Source of the DNA: Parelaphostrongylus tenuis
Lineage: Eukaryota; Nematoda; Chromadorea; Rhabditida; Metastrongylidae
Length of the DNA stretch: 64,000 nucleotides
Direction: 5' to 3'
NCBI GenBank assembly: GCA_019055375.1
Contig: JAHQIW010000451.1
Coordinates: 310,001-374,000, forward strand
Below, one piece after another: positions 41,553-54,400 of the stretch. Positions within the stretch are counted from its first letter, which is position 1, and every line of letters starts with the position of its first letter. A program made the translations under genes and the position numbers. Under the pieces are notes generated by a model. It saw nothing but the letters and a program-made list of their open reading frames with translations. It had not been told where the DNA came from and did no database searches.

Positions 41553-41594
41553 CACATGACAAGTTGGCTCAAGTAATAATGAAAGTAAAATATC

Positions 41595-42235
41595 GATTTT
41601 GTTTTATTTTACTTTCTCATTAGCCTTTTTGAGACGCGATGAGCAATGCTTTCGAGGACAACGGTCGTTGAGTACAACTTTGACTAGTTTCAGTGCCATC
41701 TGTGAGGGTATCTTCGAAACTATCAGGTCGTCCTTTCCTAAGTGGGTCTATTCGGTTATAAGAACGCAAATGAAAATCCATCTCATTGGCTGGACCGGAG
41801 CTTTTTACAGGATTATTAGTAACGATTCGAAGCTGGGACTTCTGGCTAGAGCCCCACGTCGCCGGTTTCTCAAAACACCCTTTTACAACGCTGTAAAATC
41901 CACAACATATTCTATCTACTGCGTTGCAAAGAAGCGCTCTTCTCAGCATGTGGGCATAGCGTTGAAATCAGCAGCGATTACGCTATCGAATGATTACTTG
42001 TAGTATAAAGAAAGAGCTCTGTTCGGCGAGAATTATGCACGTTTGCAGCACAAGGAATCTCCCTCTATAACAGCGTGAAGAAAAGGCTTTTTTGAGAACT
42101 CGCGACGTGGGGCTATAGCCTGAAGTCTCAGCTTTCAAATAGTTACTAACACTCATATGAGAAGTTTCTGTCCAGCGAATGAGGTCGACTTTTCAGCTGT
42201 CTCCTCATAACCGCATAGAACTCTTTAAGTTTTCG
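41595..42235. repeat. dispersed repeat, family D (largest copy)
   Basis: Two inverted halves. The left (41640-41900) reads ...AAGCTGGGACTTCTGGCTAG and GGTTTCTCAAAACACCC. The right (42070-42200) reads CTTTTTTGAGAACTCGCGACG, then CTCAGCTTTCAAATAGTTAC. The 134- and 109-codon frames across the left half come from this repeat and have no known domain. Confidence 0.55.
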
Positions 42236-42239
42236 CACT

Positions 42240-43012
42240 AGGGCAGTAAGCACCAAATTTATCTACCGAATGTGATTAAACTGCTTGATTTTGGTATCGC
42301 TCAATTGCGCATATCCTGGTGAACATTTTGGTATACGACGTGCTTATAATTGCTCTAAGATGGGGTTGTCGTGGGAACAAATTTGCTTGCTACTCATGCA
42401 CGAATGGCGCGTAGGGGAAAAGTGAAGTGGCTAGTGAAGCGGCGCGCAAGAATAGAGGAGCTCGAGACGATGATACGGTCGTATAAAGGACGGCGAGGAA
42501 GTGCTTCGCGAAGTTTCGAAGCTGGAGAAAATAGTCTGGAGGTTTAGTCGCGCTCGGATCGCCCACAGGAAATTGATGGTTAAGCTGTCCTTGAGATGAT
42601 CGAAGAGAATTCCTCGATGACATGCCAAATGCTAGCCGAAGAGTTCGATTGTTGATTCAAGATCATCGCTAACATTCTGCATGATCTGCGTAGTGTCTGG
42701 AAGTAGTTAAAGTGAGTGTCACATGAATTGGCCGAAGCCCAGAAGCCGACCTTTTTGTAACCCGTATCATCACCCTGAGCTCCATTAGTTTTGCGCCCCG
42801 CTTCACTAGCATTTTCCCCTACGCGCCAGTCGTGCATGAGTAGCAAGCGATTTTGTTCCCACGACAGCCCCATCTTAGAGCAGTTATAGGCAAGTTGTAT
42901 ACCAAAATGCTCTCAAGAAAATGCGCAATCGAACGATACCGAAATCGTGCAATTTTAATTAATTCTAGTTAATATACTTGGTGCTTACTACTCTAGTGCC
43001 AGAACGTACGGA
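42240..43012. mobile_element. head-to-head mariner 5' ends
   Basis: The plus half (42240-42720) and the minus half (42877-42760) both encode the start of a mariner transposase: the minus copy reads MGLSWEQNRLLLMHDWRVGE, and the plus copy has the same codons with frameshifts. Outer ends are inverted (CAGTAAGCACCAAATTTAT versus TTGGTGCTTACTACTC). No catalytic domain remains. Confidence 0.7.
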
Positions 43013-43369
43013 ACGACTTAAGATAGCGACTATCTACATCATGGGTGAATTTTAGACTCTCTGAGCTCTTAAGGACTTATACTGTTTAGCCCACTCGAGG
43101 CCGTAATAGTAGCGGTTCGTACGCTTGACTTAGGGCGATGTGGTCTTTTTCCAGAGCTCTCGGAGATCTGTTTTGTTGCCTTGTCCGCTCTATAAGATCG
43201 CTATCATGCATGTCTAAATAAGCCATCTGACAAGTCGTACGGGACTGAAGTGCACTGGTGGTTAGAAATCTCGCGCAACGCAAACGTGGTCAGTGATTCG
43301 ATCACTCACTCAAGGTGCACCAAACCTAACCTCCGGGGGTCGGAGGATTGGTCAGACTTCTTCTTATTC

Positions 43370-43775
43370 AGTAGGTTGGGCAAAAAGTGCTGGGGAAATG
43401 CTTGTAAAACATTTATTTATGGACCTATCACACCCGAACAAAGACAAAACTAATAGTCAAAGTGCTCCTCTACAACTTCAAGCACTTCTTGAACCACCTC
43501 TACACCGTACTTCTGCCACTGTGTCTTCGCCCCAAGCCAGATTGATGCGTTCACTTGCCACCGTTGCATTTAACCCAACAGCCATTCGTGCATCATCAAC
43601 AACGTAATTCGCTCGCTTGTCAATTTCGTCTTGAAATGAGTGGATAAATAATATACTAATCAACGCAGAGTAGACGGCCTTTCAAATGAGCCCAAAAACA
43701 CAGAAAATGGCCGACACTCAAAAAGTTAGAGCATTTTCTCAGAACTCTTCTTCCAACCTATTAACCGCTTCTAGC
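43370..43775 (-). mobile_element. mariner-derived element (copy 1)
   Basis: The end regions are AAAAAGTGCTGGGGAAATGC and GAGCATTTTCTCAGAACTC, imperfect inverted repeats. Inside, on the minus strand, the frame 43663-43478 contains NATVASERINLAWGEDTVAE, a degenerate mariner helix-turn-helix segment. The whole unit matches 48397-48760, including ATGCGTTCACTTGCCACCG and CAGCCATTCGTGCATCATC. Confidence 0.65.
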
Positions 43776-44059
43776 GTGATATGAGGTTATAAATGCATAC
43801 AGTGATATGCGGGTTCCACTCCCGCCTGACGCATAAGTTTTGCGCCCACTCTACATTATTGATTACATTTTATGTATGTTTCAACAACGTTGATTATTGT
43901 AATTTATCGGAATATTTCGGGAATATTTCCGTTAAGAACTCCCACGATGTTAAGTCTAATAGTCTACGATGAGTCGAAGGAAAAGTACTTAATATCGATT
44001 CGTTGAAAACTCACGCTGTTTCATCAAGACAGTGCCACAACTCATACCACAGAGAAGGC

Positions 44060-44340
44060 TAGGGAAAAGTCTGATGGATTAGAAGGAGCCAAGGTCGTGC
44101 TGGATCCAGTCTACAGTCCAGATGCTTCGCCGTCCGATTTGAAGCCTTCGCTCAATGGGACATTACCTGCGTGGACGCCGATTCGACACATTTGATCAAG
44201 TCGAAGAGGCATGTGAGGAGTTTTTGATTCAAAGCCCAAGAAATGACGATTTCGAGCAGATCCGCTAGCTCAGGGATCAATGGCAGAAGGCCGTGGATAA
44301 TGGTGGTTTTTATTTTGAAGGGTAATAACTGACTTTATCT
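44060..44340 (+). pseudogene. mariner transposase C-terminal fragment
   Basis: Broken frames read VYSPDASPSDL, then FDTFDQVEEACEEF, DSKPKK, and after a stop LRDQWQKAVDNGG. This is the family's order YSPDLAPSDY, F-EEV, F-SKP and RWQKVVDNDG. The third catalytic Asp is kept (SPSD), but stops and frameshifts kill it. Confidence 0.75.
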
Positions 44341-44394
44341 ATAAACTTTGAGTTTTTAGTCGGTGTTAAGGAACTTTGTCCTTGACCTAATACA

Positions 44395-44612
44395 TTCGTA
44401 GACTCAAGGAGGTGATGAAGGGCATATCTGGCCTTTACAACGACCCGCGGTGACTTATCCATCTATCAATTCAGTGCTGCTATCCTTCCAGATGTGGTAC
44501 CACCAGTTTGCCGATCCCGGAGAGATGGAAGATTTGATGAGCTATGAATGCGGAATCGAACCCACCACATCTATTGCAAGGCACCCTTAACCCCTGCACC
44601 ACACGCGCCACT
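44395..44612 (-). repeat. tRNA-derived SINE (family A), truncated
   Basis: Keeps GGTGATGAAGGGCATATCTGG and CGATCCCGGAGAGATGG; the distal tail is missing. Confidence 0.65.
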
Positions 44613-44699
44613 AAGGACATAGCTTTGTTTTTCATGAAGAACCGTTTTGCGGTGAGATATCATGAGATTGACAGACCTGTATTATTATAAACCCTTTTT

Positions 44700-45020
44700 T
44701 TGCTGCTTGGTGACCAATGAATATGTCATGTGGTGTATTTTTTTGGACTGCAATAATTAACTCCTTCCATCTTCCCTCTAATTTGATCCGGAATTATCAC
44801 CAGTTATGGTTCTCCACCATTTGGTTGTACAGATTTTTAAGGCCTATCCCCTACTCTGGACAAGAAATTTTCATAAAGATTGTGAGTAATCAGTTCTCTC
44901 GGGGTACTCTATCCTTACAGAGAGTTCTCGAAGACGTTTACACTCTATGTCAAGTGAATTTTCACCTAACAGAGTGTTGCGCGGTTTTTTTTTGCAAAGA
45001 CCCTTTTGTAACGCTGTAAA
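44700..45020 (+). repeat. fragment of the hammerhead-bearing element
   Basis: AATATGTCATGTGGTGTA (44730) and GTTCTCTCGGGGTACTC to CACTCTATGTCAAGTG (44892-44958) match the arm of the element at 41.1 kb. The hammerhead segment itself has been replaced by unrelated sequence. Confidence 0.55.
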
Positions 45021-45039
45021 AATTGAAATAAAATTGTGT

Positions 45040-45570
45040 CCACATCGGCGGCGCATAAAACTGTTACTTCTCTGGAAGCACGAAAATACATGAGCGTGTA
45101 GAGAAAATTTTCTAGCATCAGAGTCAGACGCTTATTCCGGAATTTCTCTTAAAGCGGATAAACAATTCCTTATCAAATATACCTCACTCAGCGATCGATG
45201 TTCGCGCTGACCCCTCTGCTCGCCCACCCCGCCGCCTGTGAATTTGCCAAAGAACACTTGCTCGCGCGTCTGAATCAGTCTTATTTTCACTTCAGCGTTG
45301 CGGAGAAACGGTCATTTCAGAATATAAGCTCATCATTCGAATCAGTAAATTTAACGTTATCGAACGACTACTAATAGTCTAAAGGAGGAGCTCTATACTG
45401 CGAGAAACATGCACTTGTGAAGCATAATTATTTTTGAATTATCCAGTGTTATGAAAGGGTCTTTTCAACGAACCGGCCACATAGAGCGCTAGCTCGATAT
45501 TTAAGCTTTCGAATGATTACTAACACTCTTTATAAAAATTTCTCGTCCAGCGTAGGAGAGAGGCTTGAAA
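45040..45570. repeat. dispersed repeat, family D
   Basis: Matches 62520-63110 in reverse orientation in part: TTTGCCAAAGAACACTTGCTCG here versus CGAGCAAGTGTTTCTTTGG there. It ends with TTTCGAATGATTACTAACACTC. Confidence 0.6.
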
Positions 45571-45689
45571 ATCTGTGCTACCAAACGCAAAAAGACTCCA
45601 GTTATCATCAGTGTAGTTGGCAATATTTTTTATTAAATAACTGTAATAGTAGTGGTGATCTTTTAAATTTGAATCCAGAGGTGATGAAC

Positions 45690-46060
45690 CATATGCATTA
45701 CTCTGAACTTTGGTCGGGAGTTGAACCCGTATTTCACTTTTCCAAGGGCGCAAACTAACCACTGCTCTATCGAGTCTCCTGTTCTGCTATCGCTCTCTCT
45801 GCTTACACAAGGTAACATTTCTATCGGCAGCTAACCGTCAACGGTTTGACCTGATAAGAACACTAGAACAGTTTGGCTTTGAACCCCAGTTACTATCACT
45901 TATTGAGTATATGTAATTGTCAGGAAGTCGCAGAAACAGTGGTAGCCGAGCTGGATCTGCTTTAGCGTAGTGGTTAGCACGCCGTGCCGGAAGAGGGACG
46001 CGGGTTCAGCTCTCGCCCGGAGGTCAAGGTTTTGCATATCGCTCACCATTATTGAATATA
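45690..46060. repeat. two tRNA-derived SINEs (family B), opposed
   Basis: 45690-45790 is on the minus strand (B-box complement GGGAGTTGAACCC; A box near ACTAACCACTGC). 45950-46060 is on the plus strand (TTTAGCGTAGTGGTTAGCAC; GGGTTCAGCTCTCGCCC). They lie just upstream of the BTBD7-like gene. Confidence 0.6.
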
Positions 46061-46156
46061 CATCAGTGTTATTGTTAATGATGGTTACCGCTGTTGTTAT
46101 TATTGCTATCACTTTTGATTACTAACTGGTTGTCGTTGTTATCGTTCTTCTCACAG

Positions 46157-49100
46157 TGTGAATAACAGTAAAAGTGCGGATTTAGTTCGAGAGTCGGGAC
46201 CATATATGGGTGGAACCTCATCCTCTCCGTGGGTGAAAAGCCGCTCGTTGGCGGATTTAGATCATCTAAAGCCGACAGCTGAACAAAGAGCACCCAAAAC
46301 GAGAAGCCGATTAGCTTCAATGGCACATTCGTCGTCAAAACATCTATCTAGGTTACCATTCAATTTTAAGGTTTGTACAGCCATCTAATCATACTAATAC
46401 TGCTATGATAAATCACGCTTAGGGCTCCTTTAGCCCTTTTGGGGCCGTGTACCAACGGCCTCTCCACTTCTATTTGGCAACTCTGAACGATCTGCTCCAT
46501 GTCCTTAGTATCTCTAACCCTAGTGTGCTGCGTCTAACAATGATACGCTGAGGGTCAGGGATGCAGAGGTGGTGTGGACCTCCCAGAGTTGCCACCTAGA
46601 GGTGCAGAGGTCGTGAGTCGACTATTCCAGAAGGGTAGCGCTTTGGTCAGAAAGTACGACCTCTCATCACGTCCTAAGTGAATTCGCAATTCCAACGGGT
46701 TCACAGTTTGTTACTGAACTTTATTCGAAGCACAGAAGCCTTTCATCTCACTTCGCTGGCCATGTTGAACTCATTGTAAAGGCCGAATATCGTTCAATCA
46801 CGTCAGCAATGCGTAATGCAAAGTCGACTGCACGGCATATTCCTGAGCTGAAGATCAAATAAACGCGGAAGGCCACGTAATCCGTTCCACGACAAGCGAT
46901 GGATGGAAGTCATATAGACTAGATCTCCCGAGATGTCAAGTGCACCACAGGATGGCCACAAACCCGATGATCGTATTTCTTCATGAGAAGCCTAGATATG
47001 ATACTAAACGAATCCCTACGGCGAGAGGGATCCACTGGACTACTTTCGCATGCGATACGGAGAAATGATAGTTCTACTGGTGCTCTCCCGAGTTAATCGA
47101 CTATCAACGATGGGTGGTGACAGGTAGTTCATATACAACGTATAGAAGCGCTATTCTCAGTTTTACTCCCCACAAGCTCTCAGCACTTTTCGTCATTCCT
47201 TTTCGTGTTCCATAGCTCATCAGTGAGCCATGCATGTTTCACAGGTCAACAAAACCCCAGAGGAGTTCTTTTATTTCCGTTGTTATGGCGAGAAAGTAGC
47301 CACGAGCAGTTCTCGGGATTCAGCCATGTCAAGTTCTATTCGTAATTGCTCCTGGGTTGCTAGTCCTGCCTGATCTTGCGTGGTGTGCGACTTTTGTCAC
47401 ATATCACCGTCCGACTTCTATAAAATCCTCGCTACTGTCAGGGAGTTCGAATCATGGGCCTGCTTTCCATCTACTTACTTGCGTATGCGTTTGGCTGTTG
47501 CGTATAGATTCGCCTTCATTATGAACATCGCTTGTTGAGTCAGTTTTCATTCGACTGGCAGCGTATTTTGAGCCTTTCGTGGGACTTGTTATGGCACAAT
47601 GAAGTGCTAGACACGTTTTTGGCCTTACAGCCCCTCTCAGTAGCACGGTGACTTTCGTCTGAGCCAGTCCTTTGTAGGGGAGATTCTTCACGTACAGAGG
47701 AACCTCCTTTACAGGGTTATTCGACTTCTGGAGTAACCGTATTGAAGCTTTCTTGCATAGATCGGAAAGAGCGATGTGATCGTAGAAAAACGTGCTGCCT
47801 ATGTCCCGAGCGCAATGGATTGAGAAGCTTGGTGAGCCAGGTGCGAGGTCAAATCAGTTCCCCTCTGCCTCCTCCTCCTCCTCCTCCCTTTTGTTCGTGA
47901 TGGTACAGCATCAGTGATCACTGCGCGCTTTCGCACATTTCCTTGCAATCTCGGGATGGCCAGGCTAGGGCGTTCGTTATTGATTGAGTACTGGGGTTGG
48001 AGATAATACCCGCGTCGAGCATCACTTCCCTCTCGGCTACTGTCTTCCCCCCCCCCCTCTCTCTCTTTCTCTCTCTCTCTGGAGATAACATATATATCAG
48101 ATCTAAATGTTTTTGAACTGTTCAATGGTCTTGCTGAAATAATTTTTGTTCTCGTTTTCAGCGTAAAAGTGGCAGTCGAGACAAAGTGAAGTCATTTCAA
48201 GACCTTATATCTACGTTGTCTGTCCATGATGTGGAGGCGCTTTACAAGGTCAATAAGCTGATCTTGATTTCTCATCTTTAGCTTTTTTCCCTATTTTCAG
48301 ATATATCCTCTTCTCTTTCAGATATTTCTACTTCTTCCTTACTCGATAATCAAAACAATGTCAATCAAAAATAATAGAAGAAAAAGGAGAAAAAGTTCTA
48401 AAAAAATGCTCGTAACTTTTTTTGGGTTTGGGCATTTCTTGTGTTTTTGGGCTCATTTGAACGCCCGTCTTCTCCCGCGTTGTTTGGTATATTATTGATC
48501 TACTTCCTTGATGCGTTGATGATGATGATGCTGATGCATTTTATGCGTTCACTTGCCACCGCTCCATTTGAACCTAACAGCCATTCGTGCATCATCAATA
48601 ATCTATTTCCTCGCTTGTTAGCTCCATCTTGAAATAAGTGGATAAATTATATACCAATCAACGTGGGAAAAGACGGGTTTTCAAATGAGCCCAAAGACAC
48701 AGAAAATGGCTGGCACCTAAAAAAGTCATAAGCATTTTCTCAAAACTTTTTCCCAAACTATTAGATTCCCTTGCCGGTGCTAACGCTGCTTGTTACGTTA
48801 TCTTTAGGAATTCGACAGCTATTTTTGTGTTGACGGTGCTTTGCATGGCGCTTTTGCGATGCTAATATGATATTCAATAAAGTCGGCAATCGATAGATCA
48901 ACAATATGAGTCGATATAGTGGTCATAATCTCATGGTTTTTCTATAGTGTTAACCATTTTTATCATCTCTTTCTATTCATAGGAACTTGAGACCTCGCGG
49001 ATCTTGTCTGTGCTACAAAGTGAAGCTGATTCTGCAAGACCAACGGTTTTAAGTATCGGAGAGCAACTATATTCAAGCACCAACAAGGATTTCATACTTG

Positions 49101-51051
49101 AGATTGATGTGAAACAACTTCATATTAGATTATTCGTTCCATAAGTTTTGGCAATACGCATCAAATTTATTAAGCAGAAGTAATCAGAAACGCATGATCT
49201 TGGTCTTGTTCAATCATGCATTTTCTTGCAAACATTTTGCTACCCAATTTACCATCACCTTAAGATAGAGCTGTGTTGGGAGCAAATTCGCTAGGTACTC
49301 CTGCACGAATGGCGCTTACGGGAAGATACTTGTGAAGCGGCGCAAGATTAATAGAGTTTTCCTGTGGACGGTGCGAGCTCGACGGGTCCTCCAGACTGTT
49401 CTCTCCAGCTTTGAATTTCGCAAACCACTTCCTAGCCGCCCTTTCTGCAACCGCTTCATTGTCCAAGCTCCATTAATCTTGCCCACCGCTTTGCTGCAAT
49501 TCGTGCATGAATAGCCAGCGAATTTGTTCCCACGACAACTCCATCTGAAATCAAGTATAGGCAAGTTTTATACGAAGTTTTTCCCAAGAATATGCGCAAT
49601 TGAACGATACCAAAATCATACAATTTCAATCAGTTCTGGTTAATAAATTCGGTGTTTATTGCCCGAGTGCCAAAACTTGTGGAACGACCTATTTTATCGA
49701 AGAATTATGCTCTAAAAAAGTTTTCATTGTTAAGGGTGTTTCATATCCTGTTCATCGACGCCTACTCATCTCCCGATGTGATTCAGTGAGAGATTTAGTA
49801 GTAGACAACACAACTACCCCCAAGTTGATGATATCATTTCCTTATGCAAAGCATTTCAGTCATCAGGAAGTGTGGTGAGTTGCAGGTTGTCTTCAATGGT
49901 TTCTTGTTTTGTACGGGTTTTAAACTTTAAGTGAGCCCAGTGATGGTAAAGATGTGGGTAGTCATATGGTCTTTAAAAATGTATTAGGACTATTTCAGCT
50001 CATTTATTCGATATTTGTACACCGATCAATGGGATGGTGATGGTGTCGAAGTTCTGGAATTCTTTCGTGAATGGTTTGGATGTAGACGAAGTTTGTTAGT
50101 CGATCTAAAGAAAGCTAAAGATAATTCGCTTCAAGATGGAGATTTAACAATTGCACTGACCTCAGCGGTTCCTCTGAACGACGTGTCAATTAAATGTAAG
50201 TGCTTCAGCAAACCTGTATATCTTTTTTACAGGATTTGGTGTTATAAAAGTTTGATTTTCATCTACAATGAGCTCCATTAGAAAGCATGTTGCATCACTT
50301 TTATTTTTTTCAGCGCATCTGCCTGACTACAAAATTCGGTGTGACTCTGCAATCGTATCAGCTAGAAGTGTGGTCTTCCAAAGGCTCCTCAAGCATTTTG
50401 GGAACAAAAATCAAATTGTTCTCGATGAAGCTCTACTTCCACGTGGATTTGCTCCTGTTGTCATGCATTTTCTGTACACCGATGAACTGGATTTCTCTAT
50501 GGTTTGTTTCTTACTTGTGATTGAGCGATCTCAGTGCATATTTTCCTTATAAGTGTTGGGAGAATACAATGGATAAATCGGAATGATACATTCACTCGAA
50601 GAGTATTTATATATACATACGTAGATATGCACATTTATGTATATATGTCTATACATATGTATAGTTTTGAGAAAACGGGAACGAGGTAGTGGAATGATTG
50701 GTGATACATTTTTTCAGGAAGGAAGGTGATAAGTAATTCGTTTGTTAATCCTTTCCCTCAATACTTTCTTGTAGTTAGTCAGCAAGCGTCTTAGGAAATG
50801 CCTTGCTCTACTACCCTCAAGATTGTCAAGGGTGATGTCTCCGTCAGTGTTCTACGACATATATAGAGAAGACGCACCCTCAAACTTCCCTTGAAAACGT
50901 GAAATGAGCGACGACCTATGTGGGAACGGATTCGAAGGAACGGATTGAATACACGGCATGCTGAGATCCGTATAGTAAATTGCGATAGTGGGTCTTCTAA
51001 GGGAAAGTAATAATTAAACAAGTTTATTCATACATATATATATTACATATT

Positions 51052-51096
<45 letters not shown>

Positions 51097-51444
51097 TTTA
51101 AATGCACATTTACTACATACATATGTACATGTACAAATGCATATTCAAATTTATGTGTACCTACATGAGTATATATGGGGACTGTGGTAGAGTTAGTGCT
51201 ACTTGGCGCGATCCGACTCGGAGTTGATCTCACAGCTTCTCAGCACTCTCCGTCAAGCAATAACGAACACCCTGCGGAACTTCCCAGGCTGGCTATCCTT
51301 CGAGATTGCAAGGTGACGTGCTCGACCAGTATTTTGCATTCCTGAAGTGGGTTAAATCCTCAAGCGAAGAAGCGAATCGAATACTATAATTGGGACTCGC
51401 ACAGTAGGTAGAAACGGATGTGGGTCAAATAGATTGGGAAGTGC

Positions 51445-51492
<48 letters not shown>

Positions 51493-54400
51493 ATGTATAA
51501 TGTACATACATATATATATATGTATATAATGTATAATGTACATATATATATATATATATATATGTACATTTGTATTACGTATGCATGTACATGATATGTA
51601 TGTGTACATACATGCATAGGTATATACACGTATATATACGTACATATATACATACATATATGCGAATGTATACGTAAATGTATGCATATACACACATATA
51701 TATGTATATACAGTGTATATACGTATGTATTGGGTAGTAATCGGTTATGAAGGGACAAAGAAGAGAAGGGAATAAACTGATCTCATTCGCTGGAGAAGAA
51801 CTTTTCGTAGGAGTACTAGTAACAATTCGAAAGCTGTCACTTCAGGCCACAGCCCCACGTCCCCGGTTCTCAAAGAACCCTTTTCCAAGGTTGCTACAGA
51901 CGGAGATTCTTTTGCTTTGGAAACGCTCATATATCTCACCGGACAGAGCTCTTTCTTTGGGCTATTAGTAATCATTCGATAGCTCAACTGAGTCTCATTC
52001 CAACGCTGTGCTTCTATATTGAAGAGACCGTTTCTTTGAAACGCAGCAGGTAAAATAAGTTGAATTCCTATATGCGATCAAAGAGCTCTCTGACCAATTC
52101 ACATGCCTGTGCTTGAGGCGGTGACGTGAATTGCTGACGCGTTACCTCTGTACGCGTTATATGCACGAAAAATCGATGGTCGTCGCGTCATAGAACGTGG
52201 CCGCCTCACACGCGAGCACGTGAATCCAAAGACTTCGCAGATGGGAATTCAACTCGTTTTACGTATTGCATTGCAGATAAATTGTCGTTTCGGGACATAA
52301 GCACAGCGTTGGAATCATCGTTTGATTATACGTTCAAAATTCATGCATATATTCAGACAACAAACAGCAGCAACCATTCTTCAAAATACATCTCATCATT
52401 ATCCACCACTTTTTACCATCGGTCCGCCAGGTTTCGCATCTGATCGAAGTACCATTCCTTCGGCTTTGCATCAAAGAACTCTAGACATGCTTCTTCAACT
52501 TCATCGAAAGACTCAATTCGGTGATTTTGCAAGAAGTGTGGCATTGATCGGAAAAGGCCGTATTCTGATGGAGCAACGTCCGGGCTATAGGGTGGATGAA
52601 ATAGAATCCTAACTCCTACCAATTCCTCAAACTCTGCCTTGGTCTTTTGGCCGTGTGTGGTTGTGCGTTGTTTTGCATCAACAAACGTTTTTGTTCCCTG
52701 GACAACTCCATTCTGCAACAGATAAGACAAATTATATATCAATAGATGCCCAGGAACTAGACCTCGCAGTTGATATGAAAATCACACATAGTTCATACGA
52801 ACACACGGCATTCCCATCCAAACGATGGAAATTTTTTTCCAACCTAATATTTGCTTCTGCAACGCAAAAATCTTCTTCTGTAGCAACGTCAAAAAAAGGA
52901 TTTTTCGAAAGCCGGTGACGTGGGGCTGTAGTCTGAATTCTCAGCTTTCGAATGGTTACTAGCACTCCTATGGAAACTTTCTGTCCAGCGAATGAAATCG
53001 GTTTTTCATTTGTCTCGTCATAACTGGAAATGAACCTATATGTGTATACACATGTGCATGCATGTGTATATATACGTGCAGTTACATACAATTGTACACG
53101 TATATATGTATATATATGTATTATATATATGTGTAAATATGTATATACGGATGTGTATACATATTCATATGAAATGCGAGGAGCGCATGTGGCGTAGTGG
53201 TGAGAGGTGCCCTAGGACACCGTGGTCGATGATTCGATCGCGATCCCAAGGCTCGTCATACTAGTCTAGGAGGATAGAAGCACCGACTTGATACATCGGT
53301 AGCCCAGCGCTGGTCATTGTGATTGCCAGGTGTGGATTCAGTTGCGTCTGAGGTGCTTGTTGAAGACGAATGCATGACGCATTTCTTGGGGATTGATCAA
53401 CATTGAGAGCTTTGTTCTTTTTTTATACAAGTAATTTATTTATTGTTCACGGCATTATATCGCTACCACTTCAGATATGCGATACATCTATTTCACAGTC
53501 TTCGCTCTCTGAAGCTCGTGCTATTGTAGCTGGTCGGAGTCCTCATTCACCTCTTCATAGAGCGATTCAACTTATCCACATTGCAAAATTTTTTTCGCTT
53601 AACAAACTTGTGCAGTGTGAGTGTGTGCCTAACTGACCTGGAAATTTGCACTTCTCCTATCATTTAAGTCCTTAATTTAGTGTGCGAAGATGTTATCGTT
53701 TCTTCTCTGTGTCAGGAAAGTTGTGTATCCATCCTTAGTTGGGCGTCAGACGGCGGCTCTCAGTATGTTGCACAGTGTGCTCAGAGGTTCGTCCTTATCT
53801 TCTTATCATTCATTAGGATCGATTTTGAGGTTCGATTTACTACTGTTTCATTTTCGCATAGGATTCATAAATCTTGAAGAAGTGATTGAATTATTCTGAC
53901 AAATTCGAGTACCGAGGATGCGTATTTTGAAGCTAATGTTTAATGGTTCTCTTTCAGTTATCTTGAGTCTGAGTTCTCTCAAATCGCATCTTCTCACTGT
54001 TTGTTTGACGTTTCTTTGGAAAGCTTGGTAAAATGTGCTCAAAGTCAATTTACTCAGGTTTGTCGAAAGCTTTCCCACAAGATTTTTAGTATCTATTAGT
54101 TTCCTTCTGTGCATGGAAAGGCGAGAAGTTTGCCTAATGTCGCAGCAGTGATGTCCGCTAAAAACAATGTTTTGAAGTTTTCATCCAAGCTGTATAGTGT
54201 GCGTCATATCGTGTTACCCTCTGAGTACCGGGTGTCCTATTTTGAGTAGGCCGATCGCCTTTGAGTAGACCGATCGCCGCGTCGCGTCTCGGTTCATTAG
54301 AGCTTACTGTGGCTGGTGCACAACCCTATTCAAGTCTTGTGCTTATTTTTTAGACTTTTTTAAGTGTTCTTAATTCTACTTGACTTGATCGAATGTTCTT

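Larger units (their letters stand above)
41066..41586. mobile_element. inverted-repeat element carrying hammerhead ribozymes
   Basis: The arms start TTTCATTATTATTTGAGCC (41066) and end GGCTCAAGTAATAATGAAA (41586), and stay similar for about 200 bases inward through ACATGTCATGTGGTCTGGTAAGGGCTC-type blocks (split here by mismatches). Each arm holds a hammerhead core reading toward the outer end. The inner part (GTTCTCTCGGGAGCTC, ACACTCTATGTCAAGTGAAAA) recurs at 44880-44980. No protein is encoded. It resembles non-autonomous hammerhead retroelements or a fold-back element built from two copies. Confidence 0.75.

Noticed and set aside
41599..42003. 134-codon frame as a gene
   Set aside because: It lies entirely within dispersed repeat family D and is open in the opposite frame too; other copies are interrupted.
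47452..47691. 79-codon minus-strand frame in BTBD7-like intron 1 as a retroelement protein
   Set aside because: No zinc-knuckle, protease or RT motif could be identified.
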